This document shows, piece after piece, positions 42,349-55,400 of a stretch of DNA of 64,000 nucleotides. This DNA is from Naematelia aurantialba (lineage: Eukaryota > Basidiomycota > Tremellomycetes > Tremellales > Naemateliaceae): positions 1,426,501 through 1,490,500 of the forward strand of contig JAKFAO010000002.1 in assembly GCA_021527695.1 (NCBI GenBank), written 5' to 3'. The position numbers and the translations under genes are program-made. The notes under the pieces are model-generated. The model had not been told where the DNA came from. It ran no database searches and was given only the letters and a program-made list of their open reading frames with translations. Positions within the stretch are counted from its first letter, which is position 1. Each line of letters starts with the position of its first letter.

Positions 42349-44758
42349 ATGCCAGACGCGTTCTTCCAGTCCGAGAAGAAGAGGAAGCGGCCCAACAGCT
42401 CGCGTGCTCGCCCCACCAGCACAGGCCGTACATCATCTCGGTCCAAACGATCAGAGCGCGATGAAGACCTCTCGTCCGGGTCGGAAGCTGGTGGTGCCGA
42501 CTTGGACTCGATGGACTTTCGCGCGGGCAGGGGCGAGGCGCTGCTGAGTGACGATGAAATTATAGACAGCCACGAGACGGCCGCGGAGAAGCGGGTGCGT
42601 ATGGCGAAAGGGTATCTGAAAAAGGTGCAAGATGAGATCGAGGCTGGTACGTGCCTCCCCCCTATGAGATGAAGTTCTAAGGCGGAGCATGGACGCTTAT
42701 GTTCAATAGAGCGTGAACATGGAGACTATGATGCGGCAGACCTGGATAGAGAAATTATCGCCTCGAGGCTGCAGAAGGACGTCGTGAGTCTTGTGTGCAA
42801 AGTCATACCATGCCCCCGAAACCAAAGACCAGTGTACTGTGCTAACGTCGACGACAGGCGGAACTAGAGGGTCGTATTCATCAATACATTGCGTCTCACT
42901 TGGCAGCCTCGTCAAGGAGGACGGTCACCACCCCCTCACATGCTCCAACTAGTATCGCAGCTACCGCCAAAACGCTGTACATCGCCACCAAGCGCGGCCT
43001 GATTTTCCGCTACTCTCTGACCGACTTTAAGCGACTGGGCAAGCCGTTCGGACAAGCTGCTCTTACTGGTCCTACGGCTGTGGGGCCATCTCAGGGGCAC
43101 AAGGGCGAGATTTTGTGTCTTGCGGTGAGCGAGGATGGGCGGTACCTGGTTTCTGGAGGAAGGGACAAGGTTGTTGGGGTATGGGATATCGAGGGAGACG
43201 AGCCGGTTTGGAAGAACGGTATCAGAGGACACAAGGATGCAGTCAGCGTACGTCCCTCGCACTATTCACCTCTCACCGCCCGCCTCTGACATTGTCACCT
43301 TGGCCCTCGCCTCTCCCACCGAGCACCTTCTGCTATACATGGCACCGTCGATGCTATGCCTCGGCTTATGACTGACGCTGCTGCTAGTCCATCTCGGTTC
43401 CGCCGCTGAACAACCCGTCGCACCACATTCTGACGGCCTCGCTATCGCGGCACCTGGCACTGTCGTCTATATCGACACTGAGCACTATCGACACGTTTTT
43501 CGGCCACCAAGACAGCATCACGTCCATCTCATCCCTGAAGCCCACGGTGGCGGTGACCGCGGGCTCGCGCGACCGGACCTGCCGGTGGTGGAAGGTGGAA
43601 GAGGAGGTACAGCTTGTTTTCCGTGGTGGAGGACGGACATTCGAAGGTGCTGCAGGTCTCGCGCCGGAGGTTCCCAAGGAACGGCTAGGAGGGGGCTTTA
43701 TGCCGGGAGATGAGCCGGCGGAAGCAGAGTCGGCGGACGTCAAAGCGGACAAGGACAAGGACAAGAAAGCCAAGGGCAAGGGACGGGAATTCGTCGAAGG
43801 CAGTATCGACTGCGTGTGCATGCTGGATGACCAGCACTTTGTCTCGGGCGGCGATAGCGGGTGAGCCTCGTGTCTTGTTTCATTCTCAACTCCAAGCCAT
43901 CCTGCCTCTATGTCACCTTCCGTTTTATTCCCTCTCGCTATATCATCCTCTCCTCTTCTCATCCACCCATTTCAAAGCGATGAATTTGACTGACGCTTTC
44001 AGGTCGATCTCACTATGGCACACCGGCAAGAAAAAGCCGATATTCACAAAATCCCTAGCGCACGGGTTTGACGATCTGCTGGCCGAGTCTGGGCAGTCGT
44101 TGCCTGGCGCTCGATGGATTACTAGTCTGGCGGCTTTGCGCGGGACCGACTTGTTTGCCTCTGGTAAGTACCCTCCCTCCAAAATGAACCTTCTCGTGTG
44201 ACAGAAGCGTGCTTGATTATCGCGGGCCGGTTGTGCTGGACTGTGTTGGCGAGAGCCTTCTCCGCTTTCTGTTTCTTAGAGGGTCGAGGGTCATTACCGT
44301 GATCAATCAAGCAGGCGAGAAGCGCTGACAGTGCAGGCTCATGGGACGGCCGGATCAGACTATGGGCTCTCGACGCATCACTGCGGTCCTTCCGACCTGC
44401 TGGAGTCTACGAGATCCCCGTGGCGGGGTTCGTCAACGCCCTCCAATTCCTCTCTGTCCCAGCGTCGGCCCCAGATACTACCACTGCTGGGACCGCCGAA
44501 ATCACCCAAGCTACCGATGCGACCGATGCTGCCGATGCGACCGATGCGACAGATGCGACCGATGTTCCGGGTCAAGAGGCAGCTCAAAAGGCGACTCGAG
44601 GCAAGAGCACATCGAGGACCGGGAACGAGATCCTCCTTGTCGGTGCTGTGAGCCAGGAGCCCCGACTGGGCCGATGGATGCGCCTCAAAGACGGAGTCAA
44701 GAATGGCGCGGTGGTCGTTCGTCTCGCTCTGGATGCCGACGGCCGCGCGATGTTCTGA
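42349..44758 (+). CDS. RRP9: U3 snoRNP component RRP9 (U3-55K), WD40
   Basis: Nucleolar WD40 protein that binds box B/C of U3 snoRNA during 18S rRNA maturation. The ATG at 42349 opens a basic N-terminus (MPDAFFQSEKKRKRPNSSRA), typical of the family, followed by SDDEIIDSHETAAEKRVRMA. Six exons splice in phase. WD blades include GHKGEILCLAVSEDGRYLVS, GRDKVVGVWDIEGDEPVW, FFGHQDSITSISSLKPTVAV and AGSRDRTCRWWKVEEE, then SIDCVCMLDDQHFVSGGDSG and GSWDGRIRLWALDASLRSFR. Two low-complexity insertions are present: a Lys/Asp-rich linker near 43740-43790 and an Ala-Thr-Asp repeat (DATDAADATDATDATD, about 44510-44565) inside the last blades. The last intron splits GS|WDG. Confidence 0.94.
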
Positions 44759-45240
44759 GCACATGACACAGCGGCAACTGGTCTGGCAGGTACGTTCTGG
44801 CGGACGGTTCTGGTGGAGACATTTCTGGTGCACACATTTTTGGCCACAGTCCTGGCGGACAAGGGCACTGAACGTGTGCCGTGACCTCCGCAGCGCTTGC
44901 CTCTGCACACATGAGCGTCATGTAAACATAGAGCTGCATGAGCACGAGCGGCTAGACATGATGCATCGACACCAGCTAGTCGCCAGTTGCCAGTTGCCAG
45001 TTGCCAGTTGCCAGTCGGAAGCCGCCAGCCGCCAGGTGCATGAAAATTATGCATGATGCAATGCAATGTACGATTACAACACGACATGGCTGTCAATATA
45101 ATGTGCGGTCTACAAGTGATGATGAATGACGAGGCCGCCGCGGCCCCTGTCAAAGCCCTTTGAGTGACGACGAGGCCGCCGCGGCGTCGCTGTCTGGTGA
45201 AACAGAAACAGAAACAGAAACAGAAACAGGAACAGCGCGA
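44759..45240. other. Convergent spacer between RRP9 and the formin gene
   Basis: This 482-bp region contains five 7-nt units of CCAGTTG (about 44983-45016), a duplicated GACGAGGCCGCCGCGGC segment (45129 and 45168) and a GAAACA run (45199-45230). No gene was recognised. Confidence 0.5.
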
Positions 45241-48200
45241 TCACGGCGTTTCGAACCGCCTGTCCATACCTCTTCCTCCTCGGTCGCGCATCGACCGTCC
45301 TTGCTCGTCGTCACTCCCTTCGCCCCCATCTTCTGCTTGTAAGATTTCCTCGTCGCCCTCTGGCGCAGTCAACGCATGCGAGTATGCGCTATCGCCGTTG
45401 CTCTCCTCGCCCTCGCCCTCACCCTCGCCCTCACCCTCTCCCTCTCCCTCTCCCTCTCCCTCTCCCTCACTCTCACTCTCGCCCGCACCCTCAACCTCCC
45501 CCTCGTCCTCTTGATCTTGATCTAGTCCCTCCAGATCTTCCCCTGCATCGTCATTTCCCTCGTCCTCTTCATCCTCTTCGAGCGTCCGCAGCATGCCCAT
45601 CGAGAGTATCATGTCCTCCCCGCCCGGCGGACTAGGCGACTCTCGCCCACCCATATCAGACGAGTTGTTCTCGAACCCCTTGCCTGCCCTTGCCCCTGGC
45701 CCTGCCAATGTCCCTACCATGTCTCGGCCGTCTCGCTCTCGCTCCGGTTCCGGTTCCGGTTCCGGTTCCCCTCCGAGATGTCTTCTCCTCCTAGACTCTC
45801 GCCAAGACCGAGGCTCGCTCGTCGGCTGCCCGCCCTCGGCAGCAAAGATATTATTCATCATCTGCTGCGCCAGACCGCCGTAATCCAAGTCGCCTTCGCC
45901 CCCACTCACGGGCAGCGCGAATTCCGAGAAATCAGCCGTGATCGGTAGCGGCGACAGCGGGGGAGCAGGCGTCCGTCTCTCGCGTTTCAGTCGCGGCGTC
46001 CCTTCCAACTTGAGCCGATTCAGACGCGTGTCAATGAGGTCTCGATCAGACGCGCCCGTGGGTTGAGGTGTGAGTGCAGCTCGAGCAGCTGCGCGCCGCT
46101 CCCGGATCGCATTTTCTTCCTGCTTGGCGCGATTTTGTGCTCGGCAGAACTGATTCATCCGTCAGCGACAGCGTCCAGAATGACACGAGCATGACGGAGA
46201 CACTGAGGAGGACAACGAGACACAAGGAAGGTACAGAGACAGAAAGAAGAGACAAGGAACCTAGACTTGCCTTGTAAGACGAGGTGAATGTTCGGAAGAT
46301 ACCAAAGAAATCTTGACTCTGCATCGGACGACCCATCTCTTCTCCCTCGCCGAAATACGTCTGCACTTCACGGAACAGTTTATCCGCCTGGACGATCCCG
46401 TCCCTGATCCCCTGCAGCTCCTCTTCTGCAACTGCAGCAAAACGCAGCATTTTACGTGTGTACCCGTCGTTCCTGTCTTCGAAATTCGCCTTGAGCGACT
46501 CGCGAATCCCTCTAATGTCCTCTAGCATCTTTCGGGACGTCGATTGCATGTCCGCAAAATTGACACGGTTGGCATCCGAGGGTTTGGCAAGCTCGTCGAG
46601 GAAGCCTTCTACTTGGGGAAAGTGCTGAGACACCACCCGCTCGAGGAAGTGTAGAAGGTTCTGCCCATTCCCGGATTTCGTGTCGACAAGCTTTTAGAAC
46701 ATTCAGTATGGCGACAAAGATCGTTGAGACCAGCACTACTCACGCGGTTGATCGAGGCGATCTTGAAGCCGAAAGCGCCTCCAGCAAAGTTGGTACCGTT
46801 CAGGTAGTTGCCCATCATGAGGATGATGTTGAGCAATTGACGGAACAGCTTGGCATCGCGCAGATCCGTACACGCGGTGGTTAAGAGATCCAAGCTCTGG
46901 ACAGCGTCAGCCCACTCAATGTACGTACATACCTGTTGTAGGAGCTCGGCATTCGAAGCAAAGCGGACTTGGAACAGCATGCCGTCCACACGATCATTCA
47001 AGTGCGGCAGCTGTATCAGCCGGACCATCAGACGATCTGCAGGGTGAAGCTGTTCCAGCTCGGCCTCGGTATCGGCGCTGTGGGTCAGAAGCTTCCCCCT
47101 CTATGATGACCGTCAGCATGCGCCATGGCCTCAGATCCTCGACTCACAGCATCATCATCAGGAAGGACACCTCTCAACTCGCTGAGGAATGTCTCAGTGC
47201 ACAGGTCTCTCGAGAAATCGGCAATCGCGTCGCTGAGCTTCTCGGGATCCTTGAAGCTCTTGGCCGCGCTTCCCGCCATAAGGATCTCAATTCGTTTCCG
47301 ATGCTCAGGAGCAAGGACACTGCGAAGCTCCGTCTCCTTCTTACGCTTGACGGCGTCTCGAATGATTTCCTTGGCTTTGAACTCGTCTTCAATCTCGGAC
47401 CACAAGTTGACCGCTTTCATCTTACTTGCCAGCTCGTCTTCGGGTAATTCAGGACTGGACCATACCGTCTTGTCCAGTTGGGCCTTGGACACCTTCTCCC
47501 ACTGGAGCTGTTTCATCTTTTTCGAAGCCATCAATGCATCTTTCCGGCTATCGTTGCTTCCGTGAAGAAGAGACGCGATGGGGGCCAGAGGTGCACGAGC
47601 AGCGTGGGATCGCGAGACGACGGAAGGTTGTGGCGCGACATTGTCCCTCGTGGTAGATGAACCTGAACCTGGTGAACCCGTAGATCGAAGCTTGATTCCT
47701 CCCTTGATACCGGCAAGAATGCCCGCCATCCCGGCAGGACCACCCTGCATGCTCATCGCCTGTGTGGAGCGGGAAACCGCTGGCGGGGGAGGCGGGAGCG
47801 GAGCAGAAGTCGACGCCGTCATTCCCATCATAGGGGGAGGGGGCGGGGGAGGCGGAGGCGGTGGTGGGGGAGGAGGTGGGGGAGGAGGTGGAGGTGGAGG
47901 TGGTGGAGCTGATGTATTCTCCTCAGGAGTAGAGTCGGTGTCCGCTTTCCCCACCTCTAAAGCTGCAGATTGATCGGCATCTTCCTCGGAATCGTCCACA
48001 GAGAGGTGCATGGAACGAGCGCGAGTGAGCAACTCTGACCGCAGTGTGCTATCCCGCTTGGAGTAAGTAGGCGTGCGTAAGTCAATACTGCTGAACGCTG
48101 TGCCGGTAGTACGGTTGGTCAGACCGCTTTGGCGGAAGTCGCTCGCAATGCTGTCGGCATCCGAGTCGAGCAGACTGATAGCAGACTCGGATACGCTGCG

Positions 48201-51136
48201 ACCCAATTGGACGTATCGCAGCTCCTCCAGGAATCGTGGAGGAACTCCTGGCTTCTTGGAGAATCGATGAGCCGATTTTTCCCCGATCGGAGGCGCATTG
48301 GCAGACAGCAGCCGCCGAGTTGGGGTATCACCTTCACGTGCACGTGTTGAGCGGTGCACAGGACCGTTCGGACGGATAGGGGACACATGATCCGCCTCTT
48401 TCGACAAGGCGTCCTCGATATGCGCGCGAACTCTTTCTTCTGGTGCGTCTAGGAATTGCGACGCTGAAAGTACCTTGTCCTCTCTGACCTGGACCTTGCC
48501 TCTCCCCTCTTGCAGTGGCACTTTCTCCGCTTCCAAAACCTCGGCATCCTCGTCCTCGCTTTCCTCTTGGATTGCATCACCAGGACGAAGTGTACGCCGG
48601 CGATGACGGTCTGCCCCTTCCAGCTTGCGAATCGTTTTCGTCCTCTCCCACTGCTCACGCAGCTGATAGATGAGTTGCTCGCGGTTGAAAGGTCCATCGT
48701 TCATGGCTTGTACCTGGTCGAGATGATTACTTTCCCTAAGCATATTGAACAGCTCTTGGGTGACTAGCTCGAGGTCCTGTATACGGCCTTCATAGTCTTT
48801 CTTCATACCGTCCATCTGATCCCGAATCGCTTCGGTAGCGGCGCGGGACTTGCGAAGCCTCTCTTCAAGGTCGGCCACCTGCATCTTGAGCGCGGCCACA
48901 CGATCGTCGCTGTTGAGCTCCTCTGACATTTCGGCTTTTTCGCGTTCCATCTGGGCGAGTGAGGCGCGAAGCTCCTTGACTTCCTCCAACGCTTGGTCCA
49001 TCCTCTCCTGCTCGACGAATTTGCCAATGAGATGAGACACAGAGCTGCCAAAAGCTCGGGAGAAATCCTGCGAAAAGTCCGGATTGTCATTCATGACGAT
49101 ACTGACGATGAGTCGATCGATGAGCTGGAAGTATCGAACGCGTACGTCGCCTTCTTCCTTGATGAGGAGCAGGTGTCGGAGGGAGTTGAGGAGATAGGAA
49201 CTGGCTTTGGAGCCCTTGGTCATGTCAAGCAGGCCGCGGAAGACGTCCTCGGGACTGCGCATAGTCTGGACGAGAAACTGATTCTGCTCCTCGACCAGCT
49301 CCCGGCGATCGGATTCTGCTTCTTCTTCATACTGATTCACAAGACGCGTCGTCTGAGAGTCGTTCCACTGGCGCATCTTGTTGAAAATCCGAAGTAGCCC
49401 GGCCGTCTCCAACTGCGCCCGGACTGAACATCGCGATCGGATATCGTTACCACCAGCTAATGCTTGCACCAGGCAGATTGAGATGATCTGCTGTCAGCGT
49501 TATCTGGCGGAATTACTCACGCAATAGTCTACTATTGAACCATCGTCGGTACCCAGCAGATCCCTACTCATTCCAACAGCGCTTCCCATCCGTCCACGTC
49601 CATCGATGAGTTCCTCGAGCTGTTTGAGCCAGACGTCGTATTTCCCGACTTTGTTTGAGACATCGGCAATGGCAGCGTTCAGGCGGATTTCCAGCTGGTC
49701 GAACGCTCCATGAACCAATCGCAGGCCAACACGCTCCTCGGCGTGCTCGTCGAGATGACACACAAAGACCAGGATCTCTGCAGCCACCTTGCGGGCGGCT
49801 AAATTGGCAGAAACAATAGAGTTGGCAACAGCATTGACAATGATCGGCTTCTGCAGTGCATCCGCCGCCCCGATGCGATTGCCCATCGACCGCCTCAAGC
49901 ACTTTAGTAATTCGAGTTCGATGCTGATGTCCAGACCTCCCCCGCGTCTTCGCACATTGAGGCCAGTCAGGTAATTTGCCAGTGCGACTTGGCCTTGGCA
50001 AGCCATAAAGTTACGCATCCATCTGACATCAGCGGGAACCAGTCCGGCACTCACTCCATGGGCACAGTCCGCAAGCTGACTTGCAGTGTCTTCAGATGCT
50101 CGACAGTGAGACTTCCATCCAGCGCCTTCTTGAGAAACCATTCGGGCGGGGTTGTCACGCCGGATGACGCCTTCTTCTTGCCAGGTTTGTCTACTTCCCT
50201 CTGCACCTCTTTGACTTGGTCGAAACGAGCGCGCGCATCGGCCTCGAGCATCTGCCACTTTGTGTCTATCGGCAAGGTCGCCGCGTTACGGGCAATGTGA
50301 CCAGATGATGAGTTGAACGAGGTCCGCGATGACATGGTAGGTATGTTGTGACTGGCATCGAGATCTCGACTCTCCAGCAGCCGCTGGAAACGTGCCTCAA
50401 TCTCCGCGTCCGATGGTCGACTCATGACGAATTCCTCAGAGATCCGAGAGGCAGACGGAAAGGAAGACGGAGCATGAGCCGCCACGCGAGCCGAATGCGA
50501 TTGAGAGTGTCGGCTAGAAACACTGCCACGAGAATCTGCAAAACTCGGATAGCGTCCCAGATCACGAATCGCCTGTTTCGTCGAGGAAATCGACGACACA
50601 GTCCGAATGGACGCAGTGTCGGAGTCGAGAAGAACGGGGTTCGCGGAATGTGGATAAGGACTAGACCGAGTGCCGGAATCTTGCTCTGATGGATTAGACT
50701 GCAATCCGAGCGATACAGTTGGTGGGGGGTAGCGCAGACCATTGATCACGGGAGGTCCATCTGAATAGCCAGCGTGATCCATTGCACTACGTGAGCCGAT
50801 GTCTGGTGTCTCTTTTCCCAGCATACTACTCTGCGAGGACTGCCTCCGCGCATGCGATTTGGGAGGCGCTGGAGGTGCCATTGCGCCATTACGTCTGGCG
50901 TAATTTAGTGACGTTCCGGCATCGTCCAACCCCGGGTTCGACATGGGTGCGCTGACTCTTGAGCCATTCGCGTTGGAGTTAGTCGACTTTGAAGGTCCAG
51001 CAGCTGGTGCAGGATGTGACGTTGGTAGACTGTTATAAGGGACCGACGTGAGGCGGCTCGGAGATGTGGGATCATGGGTCGAAGGGGTAGATGAGGCCGA
51101 GGTACGCGTCTTCCTACTTCGAAAGAGCGTGTCCAT
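45241..51136 (-). CDS. BNI1: Formin (Bni1/Cdc12-type actin nucleator)
   Basis: Diaphanous-type formin that nucleates and elongates actin filaments for polarity and cytokinesis. The ATG at 51136 opens MDTLFRSRKTRTSASS. Order of domains: a Ser-rich N-terminus; GBD/FH3 (PPEWFLKKALDGSLTVEHLK, MRNFMACQGQVALANYLTGL and, near 49300-49440, AQLETAGLLRIFNKMRQWND); a coiled coil (about 48690-48990); FH1 with 25 consecutive Pro codons at 47906-47832; then FH2 (KKMKQLQWEKVSKAQLDKTV, LLTTACTDLRDAKLFRQLLN, ILMMGNYLNGTNFAGGAFGF). The C-terminus after about 46150 has basic RLNRLKLEGTPRLKRERR and DLDYGGLAQQMMNNIFA segments and an acidic Glu/Gly repeat (about 45410-45480). An autoregulatory DAD helix is plausible in this tail but I cannot point to a convincing core. 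About eight introns. Confidence 0.94.
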
Positions 51137-51624
51137 GTTGACAAGGAGGCCTGAGGCAGTCAGGTTGTGGGATACACTGGTACGGCTGGATAAAGCACAA
51201 AACCCACCAAACTCTAAAAGATCAACAAAAAGATCAACCCGTCCCCGGGCTGGGTCCAGCCCCTCGCGTGAAGTGTCCCCTTGTGCTGAGAAAGCCGCTC
51301 TTAGACTGTCTTGTATAGCTCAAGAGTAGTGCGGAGCAGCAGTGAACCGGTGGTGAAGCTCAAAAGTGCCCAATGCTTGAAGATCGAGTGGTGATGATCT
51401 TTTGTACGAGTATGTTTTCAAAGCCAATGCACGCGCCGCCGCCGGAAATTGCTTCCGCTGCGTCGCCTGTCAGTACATGAGTTGCACTGAATCGATACAT
51501 CTGACCAGCATTTCCGTGACCTGCTAGAGGTGCGTCTCTCTTATGCTTTGAGCAAGGAAACGGTCTAGCTGACGATGGCGATAGTTGTTCTCGCGAGGCA
51601 AGAGTCGATTCTTGCTCTCACACC
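51137..51624. promoter_or_regulatory. Divergent promoter between the formin and SCOC-like genes
   Basis: This 488-bp spacer between opposite start codons has no recognised gene or repeat. Confidence 0.5.
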
Positions 51625-51965
51625 ATGTCTAACCTCTCCTTCTCTGACGAGACCCTTTCGCCGTGGGCTTCTCCAGACCCAGCAGCGCCGGTAGCGGTCG
51701 AACCTTCAGTGGAGAGTACACTGGAGAAAGAGCGTGTCATCAAGGACATTCTGGGCCTACGCGATGGGCTCAGGGGATTGCTGGTGAGGGTTACCGAGGT
51801 TGAAGGGGAGAATGAGCGCTTGAAGCGGGACAACGACATGCTCGGAGTCTACATAGACAACCTGTATGTTGGGGAATGTCTGCGGACGGCGATAGCTCAT
51901 GCGCTGATGACCTCTGTCAAACCAGGACCCGTAACTCTGTGGTGGCAGCGGGCAGCAAGAGATAG
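51625..51965 (+). CDS. SLO1: Short coiled-coil (SCOC/Slo1-like) protein
   Basis: Small coiled-coil protein related to metazoan SCOC and yeast Slo1, Golgi-associated partners of Arf-like GTPases. Two exons (51625-51863 and 51926-51965) splice in phase to 92 residues. The N-terminal third (MSNLSFSDETLSPWASPDP) is acidic and probably disordered. The coiled coil spans residues about 35-82, RVIKDILGLRDGLRGLLVRV and EGENERLKRDNDMLGVYIDN, the heptad pattern and NxxLxxYIxNL ending of the SCOC family. The second exon adds TRNSVVAAGSKR. The intron is 62 nt with GTATGT donor and CCAG acceptor. The family call rests on the coiled-coil ending and size. Confidence 0.8.
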
Positions 51966-52482
51966 TCGGCCATCTTCCCATCGAGACTGAGACTCGACGA
52001 ATCGACGCGTGGGTGGTTAATCCGTGCTCTTCCGGTCACGCACAGCATGTATGACCGTGGTCGAAACTCCTCCCAGGACATTCAGTCGACGGAACGTGCA
52101 GGGACCGACGACCTACCCTTAGAGGATTGTCAATGCCACTTCGAAGTGGACAATGTGTGCAGACGGCACCTGCAGAAATGAGAGCGATGCTCTCGTATGT
52201 ACAGCACCTGTATTCATCCCATGCATCCATGTATCATAGTCACAAGTTGGAGGATTCCATGTGCATACACTACTCGATAACCTCCTCGGAACAGCACTAC
52301 CCCCGTAACGATCCCACAGCCGAATAGGCGTGCGGGTGATGAAATAGGCTTGCTGGAAAAGCGCCACGTCGGATCGTCATCCTCAACTCTCAATATACAA
52401 AGCCCCCTTCACCTCACGTCGTGATATCTCTCCATCGTTGTCCCAGCGCCGCTCGTCCTCGGGCGCCCAACTGCTCCCAACC
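51966..52482. promoter_or_regulatory. Spacer upstream of SEC31
   Basis: This 517-bp tandem spacer presumably holds the SEC31 promoter. No gene was recognised. Confidence 0.45.
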
Positions 52483-55400
52483 ATGAAGCTGAAGGACATC
52501 TCCCGCACGGCCACCTTTGCCTGGGACCTGTCGTCGTCCTCTTCGCCTTTGCTTGCGACTGGTGCTGTCGCTGGTGCCCTGGACGAGAGCTTCAGCAATG
52601 ACAGCCAGTTAGAGCTATGGGCACCTGATTTCGGCGAGGCTCAGGGTGTGAAACTTGGAGGTGAAGGTGCTGGCCCGCAGGGAAGCATCACGGTCGGAAG
52701 CCGGTCAGTTCCCAAGCTCAGACTACATTTCTGCTGGCATCTGCCTAACATCAAACAGCTTCAACCGCCTCGCATGGTCCGCGCCGAATACAACGCACAG
52801 TCGGGGCGTGCTCGCTGCCGGCATGGAAACGGGAGAGATTCACGTCTTTGACCCGGCAAAGATCCTCTCGGGAGCAAGGTACGTGCATTGACCTGCTTGA
52901 GCTGACTTTCAGCGCCGATCAAGCTCGCATCTTCCAGAATGGCAAGCACACCGGTCCTGTACGGGGTCTCGACTTTAATCCAATTCAGAAAAACCTCATG
53001 CTCTCTGGAGCCATCAATGCAGAAGTACGCAAACTATCGAAATAGAGCTGACGTGTAGCTCTACATATTCGACCTGAACAACCCTGGCTCGGCTCCCATC
53101 ACGCCTGGCCCATTGTCTACCAAATTGAATGAGATCACTTCTCTGCAGTGGAATCCGACGGTATCGAGAGTGTTTGCAGCTTCATCATCATCAGGATTCA
53201 CCTCTGTTTGGGATCTGAAAGCGGGCAAAGAGATCGTTTCCTTGCAGTACGGCGGAGGAGCTGCCAAGGGCATGGAGACCATGGGTGGCATGGCTGGTCT
53301 GCAAATGGGCAAGCGGAGAGGAATGAGCGACGTTTGCTGGCACCCGGAGCAGGTAAGCTGGAGCACGCGGCAGTGCTGAGATCGCAGGCAACCCGATTAA
53401 TTACGGCGTCTGAAGACGACGAATCTCCCATTATCATGTTGTGGGATCTTCGAAATACACGTGCTCCCGAGCGAGTGAGTGCCTCCCGAGAATCACGCTG
53501 AAGTCTCAGATCCTCAGTGGCCATCACAAGGGCGTACTCTCCGTGTCGTGGTGCAAGCAAGACGCCGATTTGCTATTGTCGTGTGGGAAGGACAACCGGA
53601 CGTTGTGCTGGAATCCTCAAACCGGAGAGATCATCGGAGAAGTGAGTTCTGGAAGACGCCAGAGTACTGACGATAGCTCCCCCACACTGTCGACTGGTCG
53701 TTCCAAACAGCTTGGTGCCCCCGAAACCCAGATCTACTGGCGACGGCGTCTTTCGACGGTCACATCGGTATTCACTCCCTGCAGACTACTTCCGTCCCTT
53801 CGCAACCCACGCAGGTCCTGGCCGAGACTGCTACTGCCGATGACGTGTTCGGGGCCCTGGGTAACCAGGAGCCAGTAGATGACGGCGTGCATGTCCTGTC
53901 GCTCAAGCAACCTCCGAGATGGCTGCGGCGCCCTGTGTCGGCGACTTTCGGTTTTGGCGGACTGCTTGCGAGCACTTCGAACCTTCCTGGTCCTAGTGGG
54001 AAGCATCAAAGCGGAGTGGTGCATTTACGCAAGGTCGTCACCGAGCAAGGTATTCTTGACCGTGCGGTGGCTCTTGAAGAGATCTCGGGCGACCAGTCCA
54101 AGCTCGCAGAGTTCTGTTCGACTCGATTGGGCGGAAATGCGGATGCTGCTTGGAAGACACTGCAGACTCTATTCAAGACGGATTCGCGCGATGACCTTGT
54201 GAAGCTGTTGGGCTTCTCAAAGGCGGACGTCGCAGCCCAGGTCCAGGAGGCAATCAAACGATACCCTGCTCTACAGGATGGGATCATCGAGGAGAAAGAA
54301 CGCGACTCCCAGGTCACGTTTGCCGAACCTGAAAAGGTGTCATCCGAGACGGACGAGCCAGATACTACACCATCTGGAGCTAACAAAGCCGAAGCCACAC
54401 CCTCAGAAGTCAGTCAGACGTCGGAAAGCAAGCAGACCGAGGAAACCAGCGTTACGGAACAGAGCTTGTTTGACGATCACGCTCCCGGCACGCCGGCTGC
54501 CGACGCTGCTGAGTTCTTCTCCTCGATGGCTGCCGGCACTCTGAGAAACCCTCAGCTTGACAACGTTGCAATCCCGCACAAGCCAGTCGTAGGCGATTCG
54601 TCAGTGGCGGCGACAATCGGCAGTCGACCTTCCTCGGTTCGTTCGGAAGTCATCAAGGACAACACCTTCCATATCTTGCCCTCTGGCGAAAGCGAGGTTG
54701 ACCGCTTGATCACTCAAGCGCTGGTCCTGGGCGATTTCGCCTCTGCTGTAGAGCTGTGTCTCGCCTCTGAGCGATTCGCAGATGCCCTACTTTTGGCTAT
54801 TCGAGGAGGCTCCGACCTGCTGGCGTCAACGCAAAAGGCATACTTTGCTCGCAGGACTACGACACATCCCTTCCTCCGCGTCTTCCAGTCTATTGTCGCG
54901 GAAGATCTGGACGACATTGTTCAGAACGCAGACCTCTCCGAATGGAAGGTCGTCTTTGTCGTTCTCTGCACTTTTGCCAAGGAGGCGGACTTTGCCAACT
55001 TGGCCGAGCAGCTTGGTCAGCGCCTTCAGTACAGATGGCAGCTGCTGGCCGGATCGGACAGTCCTGAAGCCGCTGGGTCCGCCAAGCAGGCCCGTGAGGA
55101 CGCGACTCTGTGCTTCTTGGCCGCCCGGCGACTCGAGAAGGTGGTTGCGATCTGGGTCGACGAGATGCGTGAAGAGGAAGAATCCGCGCAGACTACCAAA
55201 TACACGGCTCACGCGCAGGCCCTTCAGTCGTTCATCGAAAAAATCGCCGTATTCAATGCGGCTACAGGCTATGTCGACGAAGATCTCTTGCATCCGACCG
55301 AATCAGCAGCGACTGCCGAGTCTGGTGCAAGGACATACAAGCTGTCTGCGCTGTACGATCGCTTCTACGAGTATGCTGATCTGCTAGCAACTCAAGGCTT

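Noticed and set aside
47578..47973. Plus-strand polyglycine frame at the formin FH1 region
   Set aside because: It is the antisense shadow of the polyproline run on the minus strand.
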